DNA from: a virus
Virus record (IMG/VR): IMGVR_UViG_3300029286_000025
Location: 1-64,000 of that record
Direction: 5' to 3' (one strand)
Length of the DNA: 64,000 nucleotides
Shown here one piece after another: positions 50,714 through 59,412 of the stretch (its first letter is position 1; each line of letters begins with the position of its first letter). Both the position numbers and the translations under genes were made by a program. The notes beneath the pieces were generated by a model. It worked only from the letters and a program-made list of their open reading frames with translations, was not told where the DNA came from and did not search any database.

Positions 50714-51721
50714 ATGGAATACAAGGAATTTGATGACAAATTTTTGTTCGAATCTGACGCAGATCAACAAAAAGAAGAAATGAGTTTTCTTAATAAGAAA
50801 ACTAAAAACCAAGACGGTATTTATCGTCCAACACTCGAAGAAGCCGCTGATGTAAAAGTGGGCTACAAATCAAAAATTCGTTTTCTTCGTAATTTAACTA
50901 GAGGTGGTAAATTAGGACCAGCTTCAGTTGAAAAACATGTGCATTATGTTGCACGTGGACCATTTGACAATCATCCTGATTTAATCGGGTATTATGATTG
51001 TGAACGTAATTTTAAAGAAAAATGTGATCTTTGCACAATGTTTTGGAAATTGAAAAAATCTAAAAATCAAGCTGATGTTGAAAAGGCAGAACTGTTGAAT
51101 AGGAATACTAAATATTACAGTTATGTTGAAATAATTGAAGATGTTCAACACCCAGAATTGGTTGGAAAGATTTTAGTTTTCCCTTACGGGTACAAAATTA
51201 AAGAGAAGATTAATCTCGAAATGACAGGTGAAGTTACCGGAACGAAGTGTAATATTTTTGATTTCGCGAAAGGAAAAGATTTTATCTTAATCATTAAAGA
51301 AAGAAAAACGGCAGTTGGTACTTTCCCAGACTATGATAATAGTACATTTTTGGAATCATCACCATTAAAAATCTATAACGAAAAATCACAAAAATTTGTG
51401 GCAGTTCAATTAGATGAAAATAATGAAATTTCTGATAAGAAATGGCAATCAAAAATTAGAGAAGTTCTTTTGGGTCGTGATGAAAAAGTAAATATTGAAG
51501 ATCATATTCCCAACAAGGAATGGACTGATGAAGAAAGAGATAAAGTTGGTAGGATTATCAATGTGTTAAATGGATCTGATGTATTTGCAGCAGAATCGGC
51601 AACCAGAGAAGTACGTAATACTAACCCATCCACAACATCAAAACCACAATCACAATCAGTTGTGGCTGATGCTGAACTTGACGATTTTTTTAATTTCGCA
51701 GAAGCTGAAGATGAAAAATAA
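50714..51721 (+). CDS. Single-stranded DNA-binding protein (gp32-like)
   Basis: 335 residues. The OB-fold core contains the gp32 zinc-binding pattern, a His in KHVHYVARGPF and three Cys (YYDC ... KCDLC). IRFLRNLTRGGKLGP is the basic N-terminal part of the core and LVFPYGYKIKEKI a conserved strand. The C-terminus is acidic (AELDDFFNFAEAEDEK), the usual protein-interaction tail. It coats template DNA and recruits replication proteins. Codon use is more GC-rich than neighbours, as for highly expressed genes. A strong terminator follows. Confidence 0.92.
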   Translation: MEYKEFDDKFLFESDADQQKEEMSFLNKKTKNQDGIYRPTLEEAADVKVGYKSKIRFLRNLTRGGKLGPASVEKHVHYVARGPFDNHPDLIGYYDCERNFKEKCDLCTMFWKLKKSKNQADVEKAELLNRNTKYYSYVEIIEDVQHPELVGKILVFPYGYKIKEKINLEMTGEVTGTKCNIFDFAKGKDFILIIKERKTAVGTFPDYDNSTFLESSPLKIYNEKSQKFVAVQLDENNEISDKKWQSKIREVLLGRDEKVNIEDHIPNKEWTDEERDKVGRIINVLNGSDVFAAESATREVRNTNPSTTSKPQSQSVVADAELDDFFNFAEAEDEK

Positions 51722-51745
51722 ATAAGATTATTTTTCTAAAATAGA

Positions 51746-51778
51746 AAAGGACTGAATTAACATTCAGTCTTTTTTTTT
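51746..51778 (+). terminator. Intrinsic terminator after gp32
   Basis: GACTGAAT / ATTCAGTC stem with TAAC loop and a nine-T tail. Confidence 0.95.
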
Positions 51779-51923
51779 GAAATACGAAAAAAATTTAGTT
51801 CGTGCCGTAAGGAATTTTTAACTAAAAAAATTTTAAATATTTTTAAAACAAAAATGTAAAAGTGAAATATAATAAATTATATTTCAAAAAACCATTTAAG
51901 TTTAAAAAATAATTACAAATTTA

Positions 51924-52619
51924 ATGATTAAACCCATCGATGAAATTGAAAAAAATGAAGAAGATACTATATGGGATGACATAGAAAATAAATTAGACAC
52001 AGTTCAAAATGAAGAAATAGAAGATATATTAATTGATAATAGTGAGATGGGGGAATTAGAACAAGATGATATAATAAGTAATATAAATGATGAATCTGAA
52101 AGTGATTTAGATATTTATTTTAAATTCGGTACAAATAATCATAAATTAGATGGAAAACATAGCTTAAAAAGAGATACAATTTTAAATGGTAAAGTGGATG
52201 AGGTGGAAGTGGAGGGAATGGAAACTTATAAACAAGATATGGATTATTTTTCATCACACGATCCAGTAGAACATGGATCAATTTTTGAAGATGAAAGTAG
52301 AAATAATGAAGAATTAGCGAATAGAAGAAATTTATCACAAGATATTTATACAATTTTAAAAGAAAAAACAAATATAGATTTTAATGTGAATCGTAGAAAA
52401 CCAAATAAAATAACATTCAATTCGTATTATAAAATGTTATTAAATGACGTTGGAAAAACATATACTAAATCGGAAATATTTGTGGAATTGGCGTATTATT
52501 TCACAGATAATATTTTCAATATGTATAAACTTTTGGATAAGAAATATGCTATCGGTATTATTGAAGAATTAAGAGATAAGGGTTATTTATCTAATCTTAA
52601 ATCAATAAATTTCATGTAA
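51924..52619 (+). CDS. Acidic protein beside gp32, role unknown
   Basis: 231 residues. The N-terminal ~115 residues are very acidic and probably disordered. The C-terminal ~90 residues are helical (KITFNSYYKMLLNDVGKTY, KSEIFVELAYYFTDNIFNMY). In T4 the neighbours of gene 32 are 59 (helicase loader) and 33 (late transcription co-activator); either position could be filled by this gene, but no motif proves it. The endonuclease at 52620 starts right at its stop. Confidence 0.5.
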   Translation: MIKPIDEIEKNEEDTIWDDIENKLDTVQNEEIEDILIDNSEMGELEQDDIISNINDESESDLDIYFKFGTNNHKLDGKHSLKRDTILNGKVDEVEVEGMETYKQDMDYFSSHDPVEHGSIFEDESRNNEELANRRNLSQDIYTILKEKTNIDFNVNRRKPNKITFNSYYKMLLNDVGKTYTKSEIFVELAYYFTDNIFNMYKLLDKKYAIGIIEELRDKGYLSNLKSINFM

Positions 52620-53693
52620 ATGAATAAAACAGAAAATTTTATTAAAAAATCTATTGATATTCATGGTAATTTATATGATTATTCATTGGTTGAATATATT
52701 AATAATAATACCAAAGTAAAAATTTTATGTAATGAACATGGTGAATTTAAACAAAAACCAGTAAATCATATATATTTTAAATGTGGTTGTCCTAAATGTG
52801 CAGGAAAAAATATAACTACACAAGAATTTATAGAAAAATGTAATAAAATTCATGGTAATTTATATGATTATTCATTGGTTGATTATAAAACAATGCACAT
52901 TAAAATAAAGATAATATGTCCAGAACACGGTATTTTTGAACAAACACCATCTAATCATATTCATCATGGATGTAAAAAATGTTTTTTTGATAAAAAGAGA
53001 AATAATGAAAAAATAATAATTGAAAAATTCAAAAAATTACATAATAATTTATATGATTATTCATTGATTGATTATAAAACTATGAATACCAAAATAAAAA
53101 TAGTTTGTTTAAAACACGGTATTTTTGAACAAACACCAGTGAATCATTTACAAGGTAAAGGATGTTATAAATGTTCACCAAATAGTAAAAAAGATATTTT
53201 TTTAATTTTAGAAAAATTAAATGAATTACATAATAATAAATATAATTATGATATGAATTTTAATAAAACTTCAAATAAAATTGAAATTTTATGTGACAAA
53301 CACGGTATTTTTTACCAAACACTAAATAATCATTTGGATGGTCATGGGTGTCCTTTTTGTAATGAAAGTAGTGGTGAAAAGAAAATTAATCAATATTTAA
53401 GTGAAAAAAATATAAAATTTGAAAGACAAAAAACATTTTCATCTTGTAAAGATAAAAGAAAATTACCATTTGATTTTTATTTATGTGATTATAATTTATG
53501 TATTGAATATGATGGTGAACAGCATTTTATGATTGTGGAAGAATGGGGTGGTGAAGAAAAATTTTTAATTATTAAAAAACATGATGAAATAAAAAATGAA
53601 TTCTGTTGGAAAAATTCAATAAAATTATTGAGAATTAATTATGAAGAAAAAATAGAAGAAAAAATATCTAATTTTTTTTTAGACATTCTTTAA
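52620..53693 (+). CDS. Homing endonuclease with four zinc-type repeats
   Basis: 357 residues. Four tandem ~65-residue units: F---S--IHGNLYDYSLV-Y, then K-KI-C--HG-F-Q-P-NHI and GC--C. These DUF723-like repeats bind DNA. The C-terminal ~100 residues hold a Vsr-like nuclease (LPFDFYLCDYNLCIEYDGEQ). It lies between the gp32 region and nrdJ and starts immediately at the previous stop (TAAATG), so it is translated in the same transcript. Confidence 0.85.
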   Translation: MNKTENFIKKSIDIHGNLYDYSLVEYINNNTKVKILCNEHGEFKQKPVNHIYFKCGCPKCAGKNITTQEFIEKCNKIHGNLYDYSLVDYKTMHIKIKIICPEHGIFEQTPSNHIHHGCKKCFFDKKRNNEKIIIEKFKKLHNNLYDYSLIDYKTMNTKIKIVCLKHGIFEQTPVNHLQGKGCYKCSPNSKKDIFLILEKLNELHNNKYNYDMNFNKTSNKIEILCDKHGIFYQTLNNHLDGHGCPFCNESSGEKKINQYLSEKNIKFERQKTFSSCKDKRKLPFDFYLCDYNLCIEYDGEQHFMIVEEWGGEEKFLIIKKHDEIKNEFCWKNSIKLLRINYEEKIEEKISNFFLDIL

Positions 53694-53727
53694 AAATTAT
53701 TATATAAATAAAAAATAAATATATTTT

Positions 53728-54909
53728 ATGGATAGAAAAAACGTATTCGACTCAACTTTGAAATATTTTAATGGAGATACTTTAGCAGCTGATGTTTGGG
53801 TGAATAAATATTGTTTAAAAAATGTTGAAAATGGTGAAATAGTATATTATGAAAATACACCCGATGATATGCATCGAAGAATATCAGATGAATTATATAG
53901 AATTGAAAACAAATATAAAAATCCTCTTGAAAAAGAAAAAATATTTGATTTACTTAAAAATTTTAAATATATTATACCACAGGGATCTCCAATGTCTGGT
54001 ATAGGTAATAATTTTCAAATAGTGAGTTTAAGTAATTGTTTTGTCATTGGACATGAATATGATTCATATGGTTCCATTATCATGTGTGATGAAGAACAGA
54101 TTCAATTGATGAAAAGAAGGGGTGGTGTAGGACACGATTTATCACATATCAGACCAACAGGAACCGTAGTTCAAAATTCCGCGTTGACATCAACTGGTAT
54201 TGTTCCGTTTATGGAAAGATATTCAAATTCAACAAAAGAAGTGGCACAGGATGGTAGAAGAGGAGCTTTAATGCTTACAATTTCAGTCAAACATCCGGAC
54301 GCTGAAAATTTTATTGATGCAAAACTAGAGCAAGGAAAAGTGACAGGTTCAAATATTTCAATAAAAATTGATGATGAATTTATGAATTGTGTTTTAAATG
54401 ATACACCATATATTCAAAAATTTCCAATAAATTCAGACAATCCAAAGGTTACTAAAAGTATCGATGCTAAAAAATTATGGAAAAAAATAATTTACAATGC
54501 ATGGAAATCAGCAGAACCGGGGGTTTTATTTTGGGATACTGTTATTAGAGAATCTGTTCCAGATTGTTATAAAGAAGATGGTTTCACTACAATCAGTACT
54601 AATCCTTGTTTATCTGGTGATTCTCTTATTACAACAACAAAGGGTGAAATATCAATTAAAGAAATTTTTAATAATTTCAAAAATGAAAAATATCAAGTTT
54701 TAACATATAATGAAAAAAATAAAAATTTAGAATATAATAATGTATCTGATGCTATTTTAACAAAAAGAAATGCCAATATAATAGAAATTGAATTAGTTGA
54801 TGGAACTACATTAAGATTAACACCAGATCATAAAGTTTATACGAAAAATAGAAAATGGATAGAAGCATCAAAATTAACAAATGATGATATATTAATAAAA
54901 ATAGATTAA
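53728..54909 (+). CDS. nrdJ: Class II ribonucleotide reductase, N-part with N-intein
   Basis: 393 residues. The extein (1-293) has the class II pattern SLSNCFVIGHEYDS, RRGGVGHDLSHIRP and VQNSALTSTGIVPF, ending FTTISTNP. At Cys294 a 100-residue canonical N-intein begins: CLSGDSLITTTKGEISIKEI, and block B LRLTPDHKVYT. The intein lies at the Asn-Pro/Cys junction, i.e. directly before the radical-bearing active-site cysteine of the C-part. The enzyme makes dNTPs using adenosylcobalamin. The C-part is at 55733. Confidence 0.93.
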   Translation: MDRKNVFDSTLKYFNGDTLAADVWVNKYCLKNVENGEIVYYENTPDDMHRRISDELYRIENKYKNPLEKEKIFDLLKNFKYIIPQGSPMSGIGNNFQIVSLSNCFVIGHEYDSYGSIIMCDEEQIQLMKRRGGVGHDLSHIRPTGTVVQNSALTSTGIVPFMERYSNSTKEVAQDGRRGALMLTISVKHPDAENFIDAKLEQGKVTGSNISIKIDDEFMNCVLNDTPYIQKFPINSDNPKVTKSIDAKKLWKKIIYNAWKSAEPGVLFWDTVIRESVPDCYKEDGFTTISTNPCLSGDSLITTTKGEISIKEIFNNFKNEKYQVLTYNEKNKNLEYNNVSDAILTKRNANIIEIELVDGTTLRLTPDHKVYTKNRKWIEASKLTNDDILIKID

Positions 54910-54957
54910 TAAATCCATGTGATTATTTTATATATAGGTATAAAATAATCACATGGA

Positions 54958-55725
54958 TTGATGGAAAAAATATTATCCTTTTTTAATGATGTAAAATTAA
55001 AAAAATTTAAAACAAGAAATGGTGGTTCAATTTATCATGATAAAGACAAAATAAAATCAGATATTAGATATGATTTGGTTAAAGAATTTATAGAAAAAAA
55101 TTATTATACTAATGGTATGGGAATAAAATCAATTATTAAAAAATATAATTTACCAATTACATATTCTATTTTAAGATTTTATTTTATAAATTTTTTTAAA
55201 ATTAAAATTAGAGATAATAAAGAAATAACAGATTTTATAAGAAAATCAAGAAGAGAAAAGGCAACATATGAACGAGATAATAAAATTGGGTTTTTTAATC
55301 AAAATTTACAAGATAACCTTAAAATTAGAAATAGTACAATAAGAGGGATACAAGGTTATTATTTTAATATTTCATTAAATAAATATGTATGGTTGAGAAG
55401 TTCTTGGGAATATATTTTTGCGAAATGGTTAGATAAAAATAATTATAAATGGGATGTCGAAATTAAAACTTTTGAAATTTCGAATAATAAAAAATATAGA
55501 CCCGATTTTTTTATATTTGATAATAATGATAATATTATTAAAATAATAGAAGTTAAAGGTTATTGGAAAGATAAACTTTATAAATTTGTAGAACTAAAAA
55601 ATATGTTAAATAAATCTAATATTGAATTTATTTTGGTTGATAAAATAAAAACATATTCATATAATGGATTTAAACAAGATTTGAATAATTGGAAAAGAGA
55701 AAGAATTTTGGATTTAAAAAAATAA
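54958..55725 (+). CDS. PD-(D/E)XK homing endonuclease inside split nrdJ
   Basis: 255 residues; ATG at 54961 is also possible. The catalytic core is KKYRPDFFIFDNND ... IKIIEVKGYWK, a textbook PD-(D/E)XK site, after a helix-rich N-terminus (GIKSIIKKYNLPITYSILRF) that probably binds DNA. It is a different family from the endonucleases in the split terminase and helicase. It lies exactly between the intein halves with small spacers. Confidence 0.88.
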   Translation: MMEKILSFFNDVKLKKFKTRNGGSIYHDKDKIKSDIRYDLVKEFIEKNYYTNGMGIKSIIKKYNLPITYSILRFYFINFFKIKIRDNKEITDFIRKSRREKATYERDNKIGFFNQNLQDNLKIRNSTIRGIQGYYFNISLNKYVWLRSSWEYIFAKWLDKNNYKWDVEIKTFEISNNKKYRPDFFIFDNNDNIIKIIEVKGYWKDKLYKFVELKNMLNKSNIEFILVDKIKTYSYNGFKQDLNNWKRERILDLKK

Positions 55726-55732
55726 TTTTAAT

Positions 55733-57496
55733 ATGAAAGAGATAAAAATTAAAAAAATAAACATTAAACAAAATGATGATGTATATGATTTAAAAATAGA
55801 AAATAATCATAACTTTTTTGCAAATAAAATATTAGTTCACAACTGTGGTGAGATTCCATTATGTCCAAATGATTCTTGCCGCTTATTGGCAATAAATTTA
55901 TATAATTTTGTAAAAAATCCATTTACTAAAGATCCAATTTTTGATTGGGAATGGTTTAAAAAATGTGTTTTGTATGCAGAAAGATTCATGGATGATATTA
56001 TAGATTTGGAAATTGAAAAAATTGAAAAAATTATTGAAAAAATAAAATTAGATCCAGAACCAGAATATATGAAAAAAGTGGAAATGGAAGTTTGGAATAA
56101 AATTATGAATATGACTAAAAAAGGTCGTAGAACTGGATTGGGTGTTACAGCAGAGGGAGATATGTTAGCTGGTATGGGTTTAATTTATGGAACCCCGGAA
56201 GCAACTGAATTTTCAACTAAAATTCATAAAACACTCGCAATCGAAGCTTATCGTTCATCCTGTATTTTAGCTAAAGAAAGAGGTACATTTCCTATATATG
56301 ATTACAATAAAGAAATAAATAATCCATTTATTAGCAGATTAAAAAATGATGATCCAGAATTGGATGAAATGTTAAAAAAATATGGAAGAAGAAATATATC
56401 ATTACTTACAATTGCACCAACCGGCAGTGTGAGTATTTTAACACAAACGACATCAGGTGTCGAACCTGTTTTTCTTGTGTCTTATAAAAGAAGAAGAAAA
56501 ATAAATCCATCAGATAAAGATATGATGGTGAATTTTGTTGACGATGAGGGAATTAAATGGCAAGAATATAATGTATTTCATCATAAATTTGAAGTTTGGT
56601 TGAAAAACAATGGATATAATATCGATGAAGTGAAACTTATGAAGGAAGAAGATTTGAAAGAAATAATCAAATTATCACCTTACTATAAAGCAACATCAAA
56701 TGATGTTGATTGGGTTGAAAAAATTAAAATGCAAGGTAGTATTCAAAAATATGTCGATCATTCTATTTCAGTAACAGTAAATTTACCGAAAACTGCAACA
56801 GAAGAAATGGTTTCCCAAGTGTATGAAACCGGATGGAGTAGTGGGTGTAAAGGCGTTACTGTATATAGAGATGGTTCAAGACAGGGTGTTATTATTTCTA
56901 ATGAAAGTAAAGATAAAAAAACATCAACAAATAATATTCCAAAAAGGCCAGTAAAATTACAATGTGATGTACTTAGATTTGTAAGTAGAGGTAATAAATG
57001 GGTTGGTTTTGTTGGTTTAATGGAAGATACTGATGAAACCTATCCATATGAAATGTTTACTGGATTGGCTGATGATTTTGTTATTCCTAATTATGTCGAA
57101 AAGGGTTTTATTAGAAAGGAAAAAATAAAAGATAGTGAAAACAATTTAATTTCCAGATACGATTTTATTTACCATGATAAAGATGGATTTGAAGTGACAA
57201 TGCAGGGTCTTAATCGTGCATTTGATAGAGAATATTGGAATATTGGTAAATTATTAAGTGGTTTACTTCGTCATAGAATGCATTTTCCATCAATTATAAA
57301 AATCATAGAATCTTTAAAATTAGACGGTGATACTTTGGGTACTTGGAAAAAAGGTGTTATCAGAATTTTAAAAAGATATATCAAAGAAGGTGAGATGGAA
57401 ACTGATGAAGAATGTCCAATTTGTAAATCTAAAAATTTGGTTCATAAAGAAGGTTGTGTTTCATGTTTGGACTGTCAATGGTCGAGATGTTCTTGA
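55733..57496 (+). CDS. nrdJ: Class II ribonucleotide reductase, C-part with C-intein
   Basis: 587 residues. Residues 1-37 are the C-intein (MKEIKIKKINIKQNDDVYDL ... NHNFFANKILVHN), then extein CGEIPLCPNDSCRL with the catalytic Cys and Glu. Later motifs: TGLGVTAEGDMLAGMG, RNISLLTIAPTGSVS, SGVEPVF, SVTVNLPKTAT, YETGWSSGCKGVTVYRDGS. The C-terminus has CPICKSKNL ... CVSCLDCQWSRC, a zinc/redox tail as in other NrdJ. Together with 53728 it forms one enzyme after trans-splicing. Confidence 0.93.
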   Translation: MKEIKIKKINIKQNDDVYDLKIENNHNFFANKILVHNCGEIPLCPNDSCRLLAINLYNFVKNPFTKDPIFDWEWFKKCVLYAERFMDDIIDLEIEKIEKIIEKIKLDPEPEYMKKVEMEVWNKIMNMTKKGRRTGLGVTAEGDMLAGMGLIYGTPEATEFSTKIHKTLAIEAYRSSCILAKERGTFPIYDYNKEINNPFISRLKNDDPELDEMLKKYGRRNISLLTIAPTGSVSILTQTTSGVEPVFLVSYKRRRKINPSDKDMMVNFVDDEGIKWQEYNVFHHKFEVWLKNNGYNIDEVKLMKEEDLKEIIKLSPYYKATSNDVDWVEKIKMQGSIQKYVDHSISVTVNLPKTATEEMVSQVYETGWSSGCKGVTVYRDGSRQGVIISNESKDKKTSTNNIPKRPVKLQCDVLRFVSRGNKWVGFVGLMEDTDETYPYEMFTGLADDFVIPNYVEKGFIRKEKIKDSENNLISRYDFIYHDKDGFEVTMQGLNRAFDREYWNIGKLLSGLLRHRMHFPSIIKIIESLKLDGDTLGTWKKGVIRILKRYIKEGEMETDEECPICKSKNLVHKEGCVSCLDCQWSRCS

Positions 57497-57540
57497 TTTG
57501 AGAACAAAATTTTTGGGATAATTATGTCCAAATTTTTGTA

Positions 57541-57729
57541 TACATATCATGGGTGTGTTCGGTTTGTGGTGAAAAACATGATCGTGATGTAAATGCAGCA
57601 AAAAATATAAAAAATTGGCCGATGGAATGTCGGTTGTTGAACGTGGAGGCCGGCTCTGTGGACGAACGTTTCATTTCGATGAAACCTAAGAAGCATCTTG
57701 TCTGTGAAACGTTAAAAAAGATGGGTTGA
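57541..57729 (+). pseudogene. TnpB C-terminal fragment
   Basis: One frame encodes WVCSVCGEKHDRDVNAAKNI, the last zinc knuckle and final RuvC motif (Asp in HDRDVNAA) of an IS200/IS605-type TnpB, followed by PMECRLLNVEAGSVD ... KPKKHLVCETLKKMG then stop. Upstream is the end of nrdJ and a short spacer, so the rest of TnpB is absent. The fragment overlaps the omegaRNA-like region. Confidence 0.88.
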
Positions 57730-57771
57730 AAACCCAGAAACCACTACATCTTTAGTGTAGTGGTAATTCAT
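57600..57771 (+). ncRNA. omegaRNA-like right end of TnpB element (copy 2)
   Basis: Overlaps the tnpB 3' end and runs to a terminal hairpin CCACTACA/TGTAGTGG followed by ATTCAT (57766-57771). In TnpB systems this region is the guide RNA scaffold, with the guide starting just downstream (57772 on). It matches the minus-strand copy at 4101-4300 over most of its length. The hairpin supplies the stop codon of the converging gene at 57752. Confidence 0.7.
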
Positions 57772-59293
57772 ATGGTTCCATTTGATTATCTATTCTATCC
57801 ATTAAACTATAAATATCGGGAATCCCAATTTTTTTAGAATAATCATCAATATTTTGAATTAATTCATTATACATATCATAAAAGTCACAAGGTGATGGTA
57901 AATATACAACGAATTTATACATGTGTGTGACTGGTTTTTTAAAGTCTATGATGATATAAACATGACCACCTAATGCGTAATCATTCCAAAATTCATAGCT
58001 TTCACGAGCGAAACACCACAAAGTATTATTACCAAGGGTGATCATATCCCGATTACTACCAACCAAAATTATCATAACTTTATTTTTTTCATATACAATA
58101 TTTGACGATTTACAATATTTAACTTCTTCCCTAATTTGAACTGGTGTTATATCATTTACTAAAAAATTTTTAATGTCTTTTAAATGTAGTAAAACAGAAT
58201 CAATTGTTTTATTTTTACTGGAAAATGCCTTTTTAAATATTTTATCAGAATAAACAGGATTGATGGTTTTTAATGTATTGAATTGAGACCTTAAATCTTT
58301 CATTTTTTGAAATAATTGAACAAATTCCCATCTTGTTCTTGGTTTTCTTATATCATCTCTTATATTACGAAGATAAATACGATCAAAATTTTCTCTAACA
58401 AAACCAACAACATATGATCTGTCTTGTAATGCTTCTAATAATTCTAAAATATGTAATTTTGGTTTCACAATATTATTTGGATCATAATCCACAATAGGGA
58501 AAAAATTATTATCATAATCCTTAATATATTCGTACATTTTTTTCATCATCCGGATTGAATTCGGATTCCAATCATCTTTGTCTTGTTCAAATTGTTTAAA
58601 ATGATGAAAAGCGTCAGCTATCAATTTTGTATAATTATCTCCACCAGTAATAGATAAAATTAGTTTTTTATCATTATCAGTAAGTTCACCAGTTTTGAAA
58701 TATAATTTATTTGCCAATTGAAGATTTTCAGATAATACTAATTTTTTGTTTTGTACTTTTTCAATATGATTTTCAATTTTATCAATAATATAATTATCAA
58801 ATCCATAACTTATCAAATCATATAAATTACTAATTTGTAAATCAATATTATTTGCTGACCAAGCTTCAATTTTAATATTATTATAAATTGTAAATGTGAT
58901 GCATAATTTAGATAAATTTACAAAATCATCATCTTCCATTAATTTTTCTAATCTTTCTTGTTCTTTTTTTGTTAAATCTTCACCATCTTCTTTTTTCTTA
59001 TTCAAGTAATAATATAATTCGGAATTTTTTTCATTTCTACTAGTTATTTTATCTTTTTTGATTAAAATAATTAATCCAGTATCACTATATTCATCATTTG
59101 GGACATTATCACTATCCCATATTTCTATATATGAACCGTCTGAAACACTAGTACACCAATGTGTAAAAGCACCATATTTCATGGAAGCTTTTGCGGTTAA
59201 TGGTGCAACTAAAATATATTTGTTGTCCCTAAAAATATCTATTCTTTCAGATGATTTAACGGAACCTTCGAAAATTTTAAAATTAGTAATCAT
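57752..59293 (-). CDS. Tagged protein with two WC-T/F domains
   Basis: 513 residues. MITNFKIFEGSVKSSERI is tag-like. Domain 1 has KYILVAPLTAKASMKYGAFT, HWCTSVSDGSYIEIWDS, and a strand GLIILIKKDK; a related unit near residue 405 has NKVMIILVGSNRDMITLGNN, TLWCFARESYEFW and HVYIIIDFKK. The core G-xT-WC(T/F) pattern is seen in many uncharacterised phage proteins. The middle is helical. The last codons (ELPLH and stop) are formed by the TnpB-element hairpin, so the original C-terminus may have been altered. Confidence 0.65.
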   Translation of the reverse strand: MITNFKIFEGSVKSSERIDIFRDNKYILVAPLTAKASMKYGAFTHWCTSVSDGSYIEIWDSDNVPNDEYSDTGLIILIKKDKITSRNEKNSELYYYLNKKKEDGEDLTKKEQERLEKLMEDDDFVNLSKLCITFTIYNNIKIEAWSANNIDLQISNLYDLISYGFDNYIIDKIENHIEKVQNKKLVLSENLQLANKLYFKTGELTDNDKKLILSITGGDNYTKLIADAFHHFKQFEQDKDDWNPNSIRMMKKMYEYIKDYDNNFFPIVDYDPNNIVKPKLHILELLEALQDRSYVVGFVRENFDRIYLRNIRDDIRKPRTRWEFVQLFQKMKDLRSQFNTLKTINPVYSDKIFKKAFSSKNKTIDSVLLHLKDIKNFLVNDITPVQIREEVKYCKSSNIVYEKNKVMIILVGSNRDMITLGNNTLWCFARESYEFWNDYALGGHVYIIIDFKKPVTHMYKFVVYLPSPCDFYDMYNELIQNIDDYSKKIGIPDIYSLMDRIDNQMEPYELPLH

Positions 59294-59411
59294 ATATATT
59301 ATTTTTTTATTTTATATAAATTTTGTAATTTTGTATCAAATTAAATAATCATATCATATATATTATTTTTTTATTTCATATAAATTTTGTAATTTTGTAT
59401 CAAATTAAATA
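59291..59411. repeat. 57-bp direct duplication in a divergent promoter
   Basis: Two copies (59291-59347, 59355-59411) differ by one base in 57. Copy A contains the start codon of the minus-strand gene; copy B ends 1 bp before the plus-strand start. Each contains TAATTTTG (TAnnTTTG-like). It may provide a promoter to each divergent gene. Confidence 0.9.
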
Positions 59412-59412
59412 T

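Noticed and set aside
51924-52619. Assignment as gp33 or gp59
   Set aside because: Position near gp32 is suggestive but no motif supports either.
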